Positions 20,209-29,055 of a stretch of DNA of 64,000 nucleotides are shown one piece after another (within the stretch, counting starts at the first letter, position 1; every line of letters begins with the position of its first letter). The stretch is taken from assembly GCF_003171515.1 (NCBI RefSeq), contig NC_089391.1, positions 3,286,001 through 3,350,000 on the forward strand, in the 5' to 3' direction. Source of the DNA: Pyrenophora tritici-repentis. Its lineage: Eukaryota; Ascomycota; Dothideomycetes; Pleosporales; Pleosporaceae. A program made the translations under genes and the position numbers. The notes beneath the pieces are model-generated. The model was not told the DNA's origin. It made no database searches and worked only from the letters and a program-made list of their open reading frames with translations.

Positions 20209-22981
20209 CCGTCCCCGGCGAAAGACGCCCCGGGGACCGCACCAAAATGGTCCACAGATACAGTTACAGTCACAGTCAAAGCCACAACTACCAGTCCAAC
20301 CCTTGTTAGCGATACCCCCTATTGTTTCACCGACCCTTGATACCCAAACTACCCCGCTCACCGGAGCTACACCTAGCACTTTACGCGTTTGTTTACAAGA
20401 ATTGGAGGACTGGACGCCTCCCCAGGCTATAGAGGACAGACACGTTGTCTTGAGCGCGAACACTATGGTCAAAGGCAAGCAGCTTGTCCAAGGCCAGCAG
20501 TTCGTTTTCAAGTGCAAGGTCGCCACTTCGAATAGCTATATTGATACGGAAGCTTTGACTGACTCTGGTGCTACTGGAAACTGTATCTCCACACTATTTG
20601 CGCAACGACATAACCTGCCGACGTTTCGGCTTAAACAACCTTTGCAACTACGACTTGGCGACGGCAATTTCGCCATGGCGCCTATCACACACGGCGTCCT
20701 AGCCCCCATCTCCCACGCTGAACACGTTAGCGAGGAACTCTTCTACAGTGTACCTATGACGACTTACGACTTTATTTTCGGCACTTCATGGCTAGAAGAG
20801 CATAATCCACACATCGACTGGAGGGAAAAAACTATGCGTTTCAACAGCGAGCATTGCTACGCCAACTGCCTACACAAAGGCGAGCAAGTCACTGTTCGCA
20901 GCAGTCGACACCGACGGGCCGCAGCAAAAGCCAAAGAACGGAACCCGACCTACGCGAACATGGACATACACCATGTGTCAGGTGAGGCCGCTGCCGCACT
21001 GGCATCACGACCAGAGAACGGTACTATCTGGCTGTACCCACATGATTTTGAACAACTCGACAAAGATGACAGCGATGACGCCGACGAGAGAGCCCAGGCT
21101 AGCCGCGTCTTCGCCTCACTATTTGCCATGGACATGAACGCCCTATCTCAGGAAGACATTGATAAGTTCCACCAGAAGCTGAACTCGCCCGCTAAAACTC
21201 GCGACGAGGTCCTAGACAAGTTGCCCGAATGGCTCCACGATCTCGCCCACCGATTTAATCCTGATCCCGCCACGACAGACTTGCCCGCTCGACGAGGCGC
21301 GGTCGACCACAGCATTGACATTATCCCCGGATCAAAACACCCAAACGCTAAGATGTACGGCATAAGTAAGGACGAAGGCCTTGCCGTTAAAGCTTATGTT
21401 GAGGACATGAGAGGACGCGGTGAGATCCGTGAAAGCAAGTCAGACTTCGCTTCGCCTGTGCTCGTCGTCCGCAAATCTGGAGGTGGACTCCGCATTTGCG
21501 TGGACTATAGAGCGCTCAATGCCGTCACTATCAAGAACAGGAACGCTCCTCCGATGATTAAAGAAACGCTCGCGCGGCTAGCTAACGTCGCCTACTTCAC
21601 CGTGGTCGACGTCATCGCCGCCTTTAACAAAATCCGCATCAAGGAAGGCGACGAACATAAGACTGCCTTCCTAACACGGTATGGCCTATTCGAATACTTA
21701 GTGATGCCTTTCGGACTCTGCAACGCACCAGGTACCTTTCAGGCCTACATTAACGAGGTTTTACGCGATTACCTTGACGAGTTCTGCTCTGCATACCTCG
21801 ACGACGTCCTAATCTACAGCGCGTCTTTGGCAGAGCATAAGGTTCATGTCCGCAAGGTTATCGAGAGTCTAGGTGAGGCCGGACTTCATCTAGACATTGA
21901 CAAGTCCGAGTTTGCCGTCCAAGAGGTGAGATACCTGGGCCTCATTCTTACAACTGAAGGCATCAAAATGGACCCCGCCAAGGTTAAGTCAGTGCTCGAC
22001 TGGGGCACCCCAACAACATTGAAAGAGTTGCAAGCATTCCTAGGTTTCGCAAATTTCTACCGAAGGTTTATTGTTGCCTTCTCTTATATCGCGCGGCCGC
22101 TCACGGATCTTACCCGCGGGACAAACGGCGACGTCAAGCTGAACTTTCCTATCGCCCAAGGATCTGCTGCCCACGACGCATTCGAAAAGCTTAAGAAAGC
22201 ATTTACCATCGCCCCGGTCCTCGCGCACTTCAACCCCGCGCTTGAGACCTGGGTCGAAACAGACTCCTCCGACACCGTCACAGCAGCCGTGCTGTCCCAA
22301 GTCCAGACTGACGGAGTGCTAAAACCAGTCGCTTTTATCTCCACAAAGATGTCACCAGCTGAGTGCAACTATGCCATCTACGACAAGGAGCTTATGGCCA
22401 TCGTCCGCGCCTTTGAGGAATGGAGACCAGAGCTGGCCGGCACCTCGGACCCGGTGAAGGTCATCTCAGACCATGCCACCTTACAGACCTTTATGGTCAA
22501 CAAAGCACTCAACAGGCGTCAAGCAAGATGGGCTGAGTTTCTGAGCGAATTCAACTTTAAGATCACTTACCGACCAGGCAGACTAGGCAGCAAACCCGAC
22601 GCCTTGACGAGACGCCCCGGCGACACACCCACGAACCCAAACGATCCACGGATCATACATCAGACCCAGACGATCCTCGGCCCCGACCGCGTCGACGACG
22701 TCATCAAACGAGACACGCACACACACAACGACGCCCGACAAGCAATTCAACTCGCGGCGCTGTTATTCGAATACGCGGAGGAGGTACAAACGCTAGCAGG
22801 CATGCTATATCTAATGAGCGAGGAGGCGTATGGCGTCGATGATTTGGTGGATGACGACTCAACCCCAGACGTAGCCTTGGACAGCCAGCCTAAGGGGGAG
22901 ACAATTGAGATCCCTCACGCTGCTGCGCCAGCTTCCCTGGCACGGGTGCCGGGGAGAACGCGCCTGACGATGGACTTATGA
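20045..22981 (+). CDS. Gypsy protease, reverse transcriptase and RNase H
   Basis: Open frame of 978 codons overlapping gag by 164 nt in the +1 frame. The functional part probably starts after the gag stop. An aspartic protease with DSGAT is near residue 172. The reverse transcriptase lies at about 440-610 with LRICVDYRALN, MPFGLCNAPGTFQ and the active site YLDD (about 583). RNase H follows at about 720-840 (WVETDSSD, YDKELMAIV, SDHATLQTF), with PGRLGSKPDALTRRPG at its end. The first Met of the open frame lies within gag and need not be used. The frame stops with TGA at 22979-22981, overlapping the ATG of the integrase frame by four bases. Confidence 0.92.
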   Translation: MSAARNIVRPTQTSQQPASLALSCQLAASLPSKLHSPTPPSRPQSSMPPTSRKTSRPRRKTPRGPHQNGPQIQLQSQSKPQLPVQPLLAIPPIVSPTLDTQTTPLTGATPSTLRVCLQELEDWTPPQAIEDRHVVLSANTMVKGKQLVQGQQFVFKCKVATSNSYIDTEALTDSGATGNCISTLFAQRHNLPTFRLKQPLQLRLGDGNFAMAPITHGVLAPISHAEHVSEELFYSVPMTTYDFIFGTSWLEEHNPHIDWREKTMRFNSEHCYANCLHKGEQVTVRSSRHRRAAAKAKERNPTYANMDIHHVSGEAAAALASRPENGTIWLYPHDFEQLDKDDSDDADERAQASRVFASLFAMDMNALSQEDIDKFHQKLNSPAKTRDEVLDKLPEWLHDLAHRFNPDPATTDLPARRGAVDHSIDIIPGSKHPNAKMYGISKDEGLAVKAYVEDMRGRGEIRESKSDFASPVLVVRKSGGGLRICVDYRALNAVTIKNRNAPPMIKETLARLANVAYFTVVDVIAAFNKIRIKEGDEHKTAFLTRYGLFEYLVMPFGLCNAPGTFQAYINEVLRDYLDEFCSAYLDDVLIYSASLAEHKVHVRKVIESLGEAGLHLDIDKSEFAVQEVRYLGLILTTEGIKMDPAKVKSVLDWGTPTTLKELQAFLGFANFYRRFIVAFSYIARPLTDLTRGTNGDVKLNFPIAQGSAAHDAFEKLKKAFTIAPVLAHFNPALETWVETDSSDTVTAAVLSQVQTDGVLKPVAFISTKMSPAECNYAIYDKELMAIVRAFEEWRPELAGTSDPVKVISDHATLQTFMVNKALNRRQARWAEFLSEFNFKITYRPGRLGSKPDALTRRPGDTPTNPNDPRIIHQTQTILGPDRVDDVIKRDTHTHNDARQAIQLAALLFEYAEEVQTLAGMLYLMSEEAYGVDDLVDDDSTPDVALDSQPKGETIEIPHAAAPASLARVPGRTRLTMDL

Positions 22982-24744
22982 CAGCGATCGTAAATGCCTA
23001 CCGCGTCGATCCCACACTACAAGAAATAATACGAGCAAAGGCAGACGGCGCCCGTCACCTTCCCCACACTGTCGCCATACAAATGAAGCTGAAGCTAGAG
23101 CTACAGGACTGCGAAATCCGCAACAGTCTGGTTTACTTCCGCGGCAGACTCTTCATCCCCTACGACGACGATCTTCGCAAAGACATCGTCCGTCGGTTCC
23201 ACGACACCGCCACGGCGGGCCACGGCGGCAAGCGCTCTACCTACTACCTAGTTAGCCAACAGTACTACTGGCCGCTCATGACAGACACAGTCGCTCAGTA
23301 TACCCGGAGTTGTGTAGTTTGCCGACGCGCAAAGCCATACAGAGACCGCAAGCAGGGACTGCTGCACCCGCTCCCCGTACCGAAACGATTCTGGACTGAC
23401 ATTTCAGTCGACTTCATCACACCCCTGCCAGACTGTACTAGATTCGGACGCACCTACTCTCATGTCATGGTCGTGATTGACCGGCTAAGCAAGTCGCAAC
23501 GGTTTATCGCCCTAGACAGCCTTGAAGTTGATGCTGTTGTCCGAGCATTTGTCGATTACGTCTGGAGAGAGGAAGGTTTCCCTACTACAATTGTGTCTGA
23601 CCGAGGGTCACAGTTCGTCTCTCATTTCTGGAAGGAGCTGTGTCATCGACTGGGTGTTACACCAAAGCTCTCTACAGCTTACCACCCAGAAACAGACGGC
23701 CAGACTGAAGTCGCCAACGCCGGACTAAAGTGTTACCTGCGTGCTTACACGAACTATATGCAAAACGACTGGGTAGACTGGCTGCCACTAGCCCAGCTCG
23801 CCATCAATAACAGAGAAAACGTGTCCTCTGGCGTCGCACCCGCGCTTGCCACCAAGGGCTACCTACCTCGCATGGGATCGGAACTAGTCACCGAAGACTC
23901 GCCCATTACCGACGCCCGTTCACGCGCAGAACAGTTGCTCCGCGAAGACGCCCGAGGCACGGTGAAAAGGATGACCGACGTTATCCGTTTCATGCAAGAA
24001 AATCTTCGCTGGTCCCAAAACAAGATGGAACACTACGCCAACCAGCACAGACAGCCCGCTCCAGACTACCGCGTCGGTGACAAAGTCTATATTGATGCCC
24101 GCAATATCCCTACGATGCGCCCGAGCCGCGGTCTCAGCGCAAAGAACCTTGGCCCATACAAAGTGCGAGCTTTGCCCAACCGATATGCAGTCGAGCTCGC
24201 ACTACCAGACTGCTACAAACAAGTCCATCCAGTGTTCCACCCATGGTTACTACACCTGGACGCCGATCAAACAGCTCGCCCAAGTGAGGGCGTCATCGCT
24301 GAGAAACACCCTGACGGAGAGCACGACTACTACGTAGACATGGTCGTCGACTGTCGCATAGATAAACGACGCAAGGACACCCTCACAAACAAGAAAGGCA
24401 TGCTCCAGTATAAGGTTAAGTACACCAACTCCCCAGACTGGAATGCCTCGCCCGCATGGCAAGACTATACAGACCTGTGGGGCGCAGAGGAAGCGGTTGA
24501 AGACTTTCACCGTCTCTATCCCGACAAGCCCCCACCTCACGAACTGTATCGAGACCTAGCGTTGTATCTCAACCTAGTCGCCGCATATTCACTTGGTCGC
24601 GATGATGTTGAAGTTGTTAGCGTACTAGACAGTTGTGAGCTTGCCCTATCACCTTCGCATTCACTGATGGCACAGCTTGGACCTGGGAAGGTGGCACAAC
24701 TCAGGACGTCTGTCTCCAAGCAGAAGCAAGGACCCGAAGGATGA
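22978..24744 (+). CDS. Gypsy integrase with chromodomain, separate ORF
   Basis: 588 aa starting at the ATG that overlaps the preceding stop as ATGA. An H2C2 zinc finger (GHGG..., CVVCRRAK) lies at about 75-118. The DDE core has Asp in SVDFITPL (about 142), Asp in IVSDRGSQF (about 207) and Glu in DGQTEVANA (about 243). A GPY/F-type region (GPYKVRALPN, VHPVFHPWLL) comes next. A chromodomain sits at about 450-520 (YYVDMVVDCRID, LQYKVKY, NASPAWQDYTDLW), which targets insertion to modified histones in chromoviruses. In most gypsy elements integrase is fused to RT. Here either the ATGA overlap allows restart or a one-base indel near the GGGG at 22951-22954 broke the fusion. Confidence 0.92.
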   Translation: MTAIVNAYRVDPTLQEIIRAKADGARHLPHTVAIQMKLKLELQDCEIRNSLVYFRGRLFIPYDDDLRKDIVRRFHDTATAGHGGKRSTYYLVSQQYYWPLMTDTVAQYTRSCVVCRRAKPYRDRKQGLLHPLPVPKRFWTDISVDFITPLPDCTRFGRTYSHVMVVIDRLSKSQRFIALDSLEVDAVVRAFVDYVWREEGFPTTIVSDRGSQFVSHFWKELCHRLGVTPKLSTAYHPETDGQTEVANAGLKCYLRAYTNYMQNDWVDWLPLAQLAINNRENVSSGVAPALATKGYLPRMGSELVTEDSPITDARSRAEQLLREDARGTVKRMTDVIRFMQENLRWSQNKMEHYANQHRQPAPDYRVGDKVYIDARNIPTMRPSRGLSAKNLGPYKVRALPNRYAVELALPDCYKQVHPVFHPWLLHLDADQTARPSEGVIAEKHPDGEHDYYVDMVVDCRIDKRRKDTLTNKKGMLQYKVKYTNSPDWNASPAWQDYTDLWGAEEAVEDFHRLYPDKPPPHELYRDLALYLNLVAAYSLGRDDVEVVSVLDSCELALSPSHSLMAQLGPGKVAQLRTSVSKQKQGPEG

Positions 24745-24821
24745 GACACAACATAACTGCTCGGCATCAAGCACAGCGTCATAAAATAAAAGACATTCAC
24801 GGCTTGCAGGTGCAACCGTCT

Positions 24822-24838
24822 TCTGAAAGGGGGGGTAA
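24822..24838 (+). other. Polypurine tract of gypsy element
   Basis: A purine run (GAAAGGGGGGG) lies directly before the 3' LTR, the normal site for plus-strand priming. Confidence 0.75.
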
Positions 24839-25005
24839 TGTTACGGATCCATAGACTCGCTCGGCCCATGGCCCCCATATCGATAAGATCCTTATCTTAT
24901 CGGACTAGCGCCTTGGCGCCCACAGCATAAGTTCGGGCTCACAACGTAGATAGCTCGATAGCTTGTATCTTGTCAAATCCAATCTTTCTTGATCGATCCC
25001 TCACA
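24839..25005 (+). repeat. Gypsy 3' LTR
   Basis: 167-bp direct repeat matching 17899-18065. Confidence 0.95.
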
Positions 25006-25540
25006 ATTGACGCCTGCTGAATATTCTCTTGCTTCTGCCTATTAAGCTAATTAAGAAGCCCTTCTCATCCATATTGTATATATCTTGAGCCTTAAGGTGG
25101 TATTTAGTGATCTTTTAATGCAGCAGCTCGAAGTAGAGTCTATACTTTAACTTAGAATTAGCTAGGTGGCGCGTACAATCCATGGCGCTGGTCTACTTTA
25201 AGATAAGATAGATCTCGTGTTGGTTGATAAAGCGAGTAACCTAGCTCTCGCTGAGCTGCTGATGGGCTACTTCTGATAAGAAATTCCTAATCATCTCTCT
25301 TATAGGAGGAAGGCCTCTCTCTGTAAGCGTTTTGATATATCTCACAAGCTCTAGCTCTTGTTGTGGGCTGATAGCTTGCTGCTGAGCGTATCCATTACTC
25401 CTAGGCCCTGTCACGCGCCTCCACCTCCGCGATAGAGTTGCGCGGCTGACACCCCATTTCCTCGCAAACTCTGCTAATACAATTTTTTCTCCGGGTTCTT
25501 GCGACTCTAAATCTGCAATCGCATCATCAATTGGAGCCAT
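25006..25540 (-). pseudogene. Pogo-type DDE transposase, 5' part only, RIP-damaged
   Basis: Starts at ATG 25540 with a Psq/CENP-B-type helix-turn-helix (LAEFARKWGVSRATLSRRWRR) and continues with the HTH region ending HQQLSES. After a TAG at the place of a conserved Trp, the frame continues VTRFINQHEIYLILK, stop, TSAMDCTRHLANSKLKYRLYF, stop, KITKYHLKAQDIYNMDEKGF. The last part is the start of the DDE domain. Three in-frame stops sit where Trp or Gln is expected, a RIP-like pattern. The reading is cut at 25006 by the gypsy LTR, so the catalytic core is missing. It belongs to the Tigger/Fot1-like pogo group. Confidence 0.85.
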
Positions 25541-25639
25541 AGTTGTTGAGTTATAGCGCGTTGAAGTTATGACGCTGAGACGCGCGTTTGGTGTTCAGCG
25601 TGCACGAGATGAATCCGTGCACGAGGTGCACGGACACGT
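25541..25639 (-). other. Probable outer end of the pogo relic
   Basis: Short region upstream of the pogo ATG. It contains nested copies of GTGCACG/CGTGCAC (25600-25635) that look like a terminal inverted repeat region, and it ends at the TA used by mariner-type copy A. Assignment is by position. Confidence 0.4.
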
Positions 25640-25641
25640 TA

Positions 25642-25739
25642 TGGGTGTTTCTCGAAATACCTTGAGCCACCTGGATCTGGTTGGCTTGGTGGCCAAGAAC
25701 ATCAACTCCTATAGTAATTTGTTAGTAAATCGATGCAGC
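25642..25739. repeat. Copy A terminal inverted repeat, transposase side
   Basis: Begins TGGGTGTTTCTCGAAATACC. Matches the reverse complement of 28933-29029 with scattered mismatches over about 97 bp. Confidence 0.9.
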
Positions 25740-25846
25740 CACGCTTTCTAACACCCACAACGTATTTGAAGTTCATTGTTTGCTGCGATCGCCTCTACTG
25801 ACTCGCGTTTTTGGTGTTGCAATTTTCTCGAGCCCATCTCATCGCG

Positions 25847-26820
25847 ATGCCAGGCACCGGCCACCGCTTGCAGCCCGCTGTTCTCCAGGCTATCCTCGAC
25901 CGAATTGCTGCCTGCGAAAGTGATCGAGCCATCTCTAGAGCTACAGGTGCGAGCCGTAACACAGTAGCAAAGCTGAGGTTGAGCTTAGAGTTTTGGGGCG
26001 TGCCTTATCCGCCGCGCTGCGTTCGACTTGGGCGGCCATCTATACTCCGGCAAGCTCAGCGCGAAGGCCTTCAGGCATACCTCAATGGCTCACCGGGCGC
26101 ATACATGGATGAGATGAGGGACTTCTTGTACGACGAGTACGACGTTAGGATAAGCCTTGCGAGCGTTTACCGAGAGCTAGAGAAGATGAGATGGTCTCGC
26201 AAGCTTGCAACAAAGCGGGCAAAGGAGCAGAGTGAGCCACTCCGCCGCCTCTATCTTGCCAGGATGGCGCAACACTATAAGGCGGAGCAGATCGTTGCGT
26301 TGGACGAGAGCGCCTGCAATGAGCGTACGGGCGACCGCAAGTATGGCTGGTCTCCAATCGGGAGCCGGTGGAGCTATCACACAGCTTCAGGCGATCAGAA
26401 CGGTGGTCGCTGCTGCCAGCCATGACGATAGATGGCTACATAAGCTATAAGATCTTTCAAGGCGCGATTACATCTGAGATCCTAGAAGACTTCTTAGAGT
26501 TTCAAGTGCTGCCGTTCTGCAATCCTCACCCAGGGCCAGCCTCAGTAATCGTGCTTGATAACGCCTCCATCCATCGATCAGAGCGTGTACGGGTGCTTTG
26601 CCAAAGTGCTGGAGTACTCCTTGAGTATCTGCCGCCATACTCACCAGATTTCAACCCCATCGAGAAGAGCTTTAAGCAGCTCAAGGGGTGGATGAAAAGG
26701 AATTCAGCGCAAGCGGAGAACTTCATTGACTTTGGGGTCTTTCTTGAGTATGCAGCGCAGCTGGTGTGCTGTAATATTAACTGCAGAAGCTGGTTCCATA
26801 GGTGTGGCTATCCCTATTAA
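25847..26820 (+). pseudogene. DD34E transposase, frameshifted (copy A)
   Basis: Same gene as the intact transposase at 35714-36688 but with GGG instead of GGGG at 26360-26362. The frame is correct to about residue 171 (KYGWSPIG) and then leaves it. The rest of the domain, including the second Asp and the catalytic Glu, is in another frame and ends at 26820. The first ATG is at 25847. This copy cannot make a full transposase, so it could move only with enzyme from copy B or another copy. Confidence 0.9.
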
Positions 26821-27124
26821 TTGTGCTTTTAAATGGATGCCACAGTACGTTTCTATAGGTAGATGATACCATACAAATGCGAACGATTACACCTTAATGC
26901 GCAACCCACAAAAGCGATTTAATAATTCTAAAAAAATAAGAGCTATTTCTATACATATAGAACTATCTTAGGAAGTTAACCTGTTATAATCGCATAACGT
27001 TGTAGTGTTGTACATAGGGCTATCCAAATAGACTATTGTTGCAGCGCATTTGAAACGCCTGAAAAACCTCAACACTATAGCGGGCACGGGCCGCTGTCAC
27101 CAAAAACGCTCAGGCCACTAAGCT

Positions 27125-28819
27125 TCAAGCATTCTCGCCATCATCCTCCACAACACTGCTAGACGGTTCAACCACCAATTTCTTGCGCGCAATCTCTTCT
27201 CTTTTCTTACAACGTTCGACTCGTCTCCAGTTACGATCTGTGAGACCCTGGTACCCAGCTTGCCATTCTTTTGCAGTGTTTTGTAGCGTGAAAAACCAGC
27301 CAGGAGGCTGCTTGAAATGCTGCGTCCACAACTTCAAGATATCACCAGATGGCTGCATCAAGAGGTTGATATCCATAGCTCCGTCAATAACAAGAGTCTT
27401 ATAAAGCTCGTTAATGTCCTCTCCAACTGTAGGAAATTTTAACTTAAGGTAGTTAAAGAAATTACTAGTATGCTCGTTAATCTCCTGCTCATGATCATAT
27501 CGGATAGGCGCCCACTGAGATGCACTAGATACCTCAGCTCTTGTTATCGTTGGTGCAGCTGCCTGCAAGTTAGACTCCTGTTGAGGTTGCCTGTTCATCC
27601 GCTCAAGCTGTCCAACGATGAGCAGTTTTGTTAAGCTTTTGATATCATCGTCGCCATCTCCAGCCGCCCGCAACTTGCGCGTTTTCTCATGCACCCGTAG
27701 GTCCTTTGCTCTCAAAATTGCAAGCCGTACATCATCAGATGGCTCATCGTACGTTGCCCTTCTCGCTGTAATTGCTCTTGCCCACATGGAGATAATGTTG
27801 CCGTTGACAAAGAGGTGATCTTCGAAGCGCGCTGGCTGCCTCGCTGTTGGCGCCATCCAGCAGCAATAAGGATAGTTCTCGCAATGGGTATCTGTACAGC
27901 GCCATCTATCCCGGATAGCAATAGCATGCCCGCTACCTGCTTGTTCAGCTGCTATTACACCAGCAAGCCCCTCCTCTTGAATCACCGTTGCGGTGCGTCG
28001 ACGAGGACCGTCGACAACCGTTGGCAACGGCTGCTGCTCCCCTGGAATTTCAGCCAAGATGAGCTCGAAATCGACGTTTACTGGCTCGCTGACATAGTTA
28101 TCAACCTCTACAACAAGGCGCTGAAAGCTATTCCACGTTGCATCAACACCTCGCCGCAATCGCTTTATCGCGCGCTCGCGTTTGGCCTGCTTAGCTGGGT
28201 AAACAACAGTGCAAACAGATGAGATCTTCGCTCTTTTTGGCCGTAATTCTGCAACAACGTCATCTACCCACTGCCATAGGTCGTCGAAATGCAGCGAGTA
28301 CAGCCGTACGCCGTGCTCGCTATCGGCAGCTTCAGGAATAAAGTGTTTCTCCATATCACCACCAAGGCAAGCCCTCCACCTAACGCGCAGTACAGGATTA
28401 ACCTCATCCTCTAGCGCTTGCGATGAGCGAGGCAGCCATGGAGTGCCTTCTTGACGTCGGTACGCTGGCTCTCCCTCATCCTCAACACTACCGGCAGCGC
28501 CCTTAGCAGCGATCTCATCCTCATCCTCAGGCAGCGGATCGCCATCTCCATCCTCGAAAGTATCCTCATCCTCGCCAACGATATCTTCAGCTTGCGCGGA
28601 GGCAGCTGTTTGGGTGGCTTGCAGCTCAGGCTCGGACAACGGGCTTTGACGGCGCGGCGGGGCAGTCGCTGGAGGCGACGGCAGCGCCTCACGGCGGACA
28701 CGTTTAGGCGTTAAATGGGTAGGATTTTGTCTAGTTGCTGGCGCTCTACGCTTCTGGGAGGACGGGTTAACGCCTTGATCGAATGGCTGCTTCGGCTTAC
28801 GCTGGCGCTTGGGCGGCAT
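27125..28819 (-). CDS. Companion protein of mariner-type element (copy A), unknown function
   Basis: 564 aa from the ATG at 28819; an open frame continues 14 codons upstream without an ATG. The protein is identical to that of copy B. The N terminus is basic and Pro-rich (MPPKRQRKPKQPFD, TPKRVRRE), nuclear-signal-like. A strongly acidic stretch is at about 75-125. A globular region follows (VLRVRWRACLGGDM, HFDDLWQWVDDVVAEL). A Cys cluster at about 308-320 (RWRCTDTHCENYPYCCW) with a downstream His could bind zinc. The C-terminal part (INEHTSNFFNYLKLKFP, GWFFTLQNTAKEW) is also conserved-looking. I do not recognise a family. It converges with the transposase, with about 300 bp between their stops. 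A DNA-binding or regulatory helper for transposition is speculation. Confidence 0.85.
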   Translation of the reverse strand: MPPKRQRKPKQPFDQGVNPSSQKRRAPATRQNPTHLTPKRVRREALPSPPATAPPRRQSPLSEPELQATQTAASAQAEDIVGEDEDTFEDGDGDPLPEDEDEIAAKGAAGSVEDEGEPAYRRQEGTPWLPRSSQALEDEVNPVLRVRWRACLGGDMEKHFIPEAADSEHGVRLYSLHFDDLWQWVDDVVAELRPKRAKISSVCTVVYPAKQAKRERAIKRLRRGVDATWNSFQRLVVEVDNYVSEPVNVDFELILAEIPGEQQPLPTVVDGPRRRTATVIQEEGLAGVIAAEQAGSGHAIAIRDRWRCTDTHCENYPYCCWMAPTARQPARFEDHLFVNGNIISMWARAITARRATYDEPSDDVRLAILRAKDLRVHEKTRKLRAAGDGDDDIKSLTKLLIVGQLERMNRQPQQESNLQAAAPTITRAEVSSASQWAPIRYDHEQEINEHTSNFFNYLKLKFPTVGEDINELYKTLVIDGAMDINLLMQPSGDILKLWTQHFKQPPGWFFTLQNTAKEWQAGYQGLTDRNWRRVERCKKREEIARKKLVVEPSSSVVEDDGENA

Positions 28820-28932
28820 CCCAACAGCAGCTAGATTGAGCTCGCAACAAGCTCCACACAAACAAAACGCTATACACGAACGATTTAGAGTACAGGACTA
28901 GCTTCATGGGCTTCTGGAGGTGGGAAACGGCT

Positions 28933-29029
28933 GCTGCATTAATTTACTAACAAATTACTATGGGAGTTGATGTTCTTGGGCACCAAGCTAACCAGATCCA
29001 GGCGGCTCAAGGTATTTCGAAAACCACAA
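28933..29029. repeat. Copy A terminal inverted repeat, companion side
   Basis: Outer end reads, on the minus strand, TTGTGGTTTTCGAAATACC, followed by the shared terminal sequence. Confidence 0.9.
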
Positions 29030-29055
29030 TATCATCAATCTTCACGCATTAAAAC

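Larger units (their letters stand above)
17899..25005 (+). mobile_element. Ty3/gypsy LTR retrotransposon (chromovirus)
   Basis: A 7.1-kb element with 167-bp LTRs (17899-18065 and 24839-25005) that begin TGTTACGG, end CCCTCACA and look identical by eye. Domain order is gag, protease, RT, RNase H, integrase, chromodomain, which is the gypsy/chromovirus order. All three frames are open and the catalytic residues are present. The flanks do not show a target duplication (CTAGT left, ATTGA right) and belong to different relics, a HET gene and a pogo transposase. The element looks recently active, yet the site around it has been rearranged or the two ends come from different insertions. Confidence 0.95.
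25642..29029 (+). mobile_element. Two-gene Tc1/mariner-type element, copy A
   Basis: 3388 bp bounded by TA on each side (25640-25641 and 29030-29031), the target duplication typical of Tc1/mariner elements. Terminal inverted repeats of about 97 bp lie at 25642-25739 and 28933-29029 and share GAAATACCTTGAGCC and AACATCAACTCC. It carries a transposase gene (+) and a convergent companion gene (-). The same element occurs inverted at 33505-36893. By eye the two differ by one base, a missing G in this copy that breaks the transposase. Confidence 0.92.

Noticed and set aside
25811..25846. Longer transposase with 12 extra N-terminal residues
   Set aside because: The extended frame opens with TTG; the first ATG (25847, and 36688 in copy B) gives a normal 324-aa enzyme.
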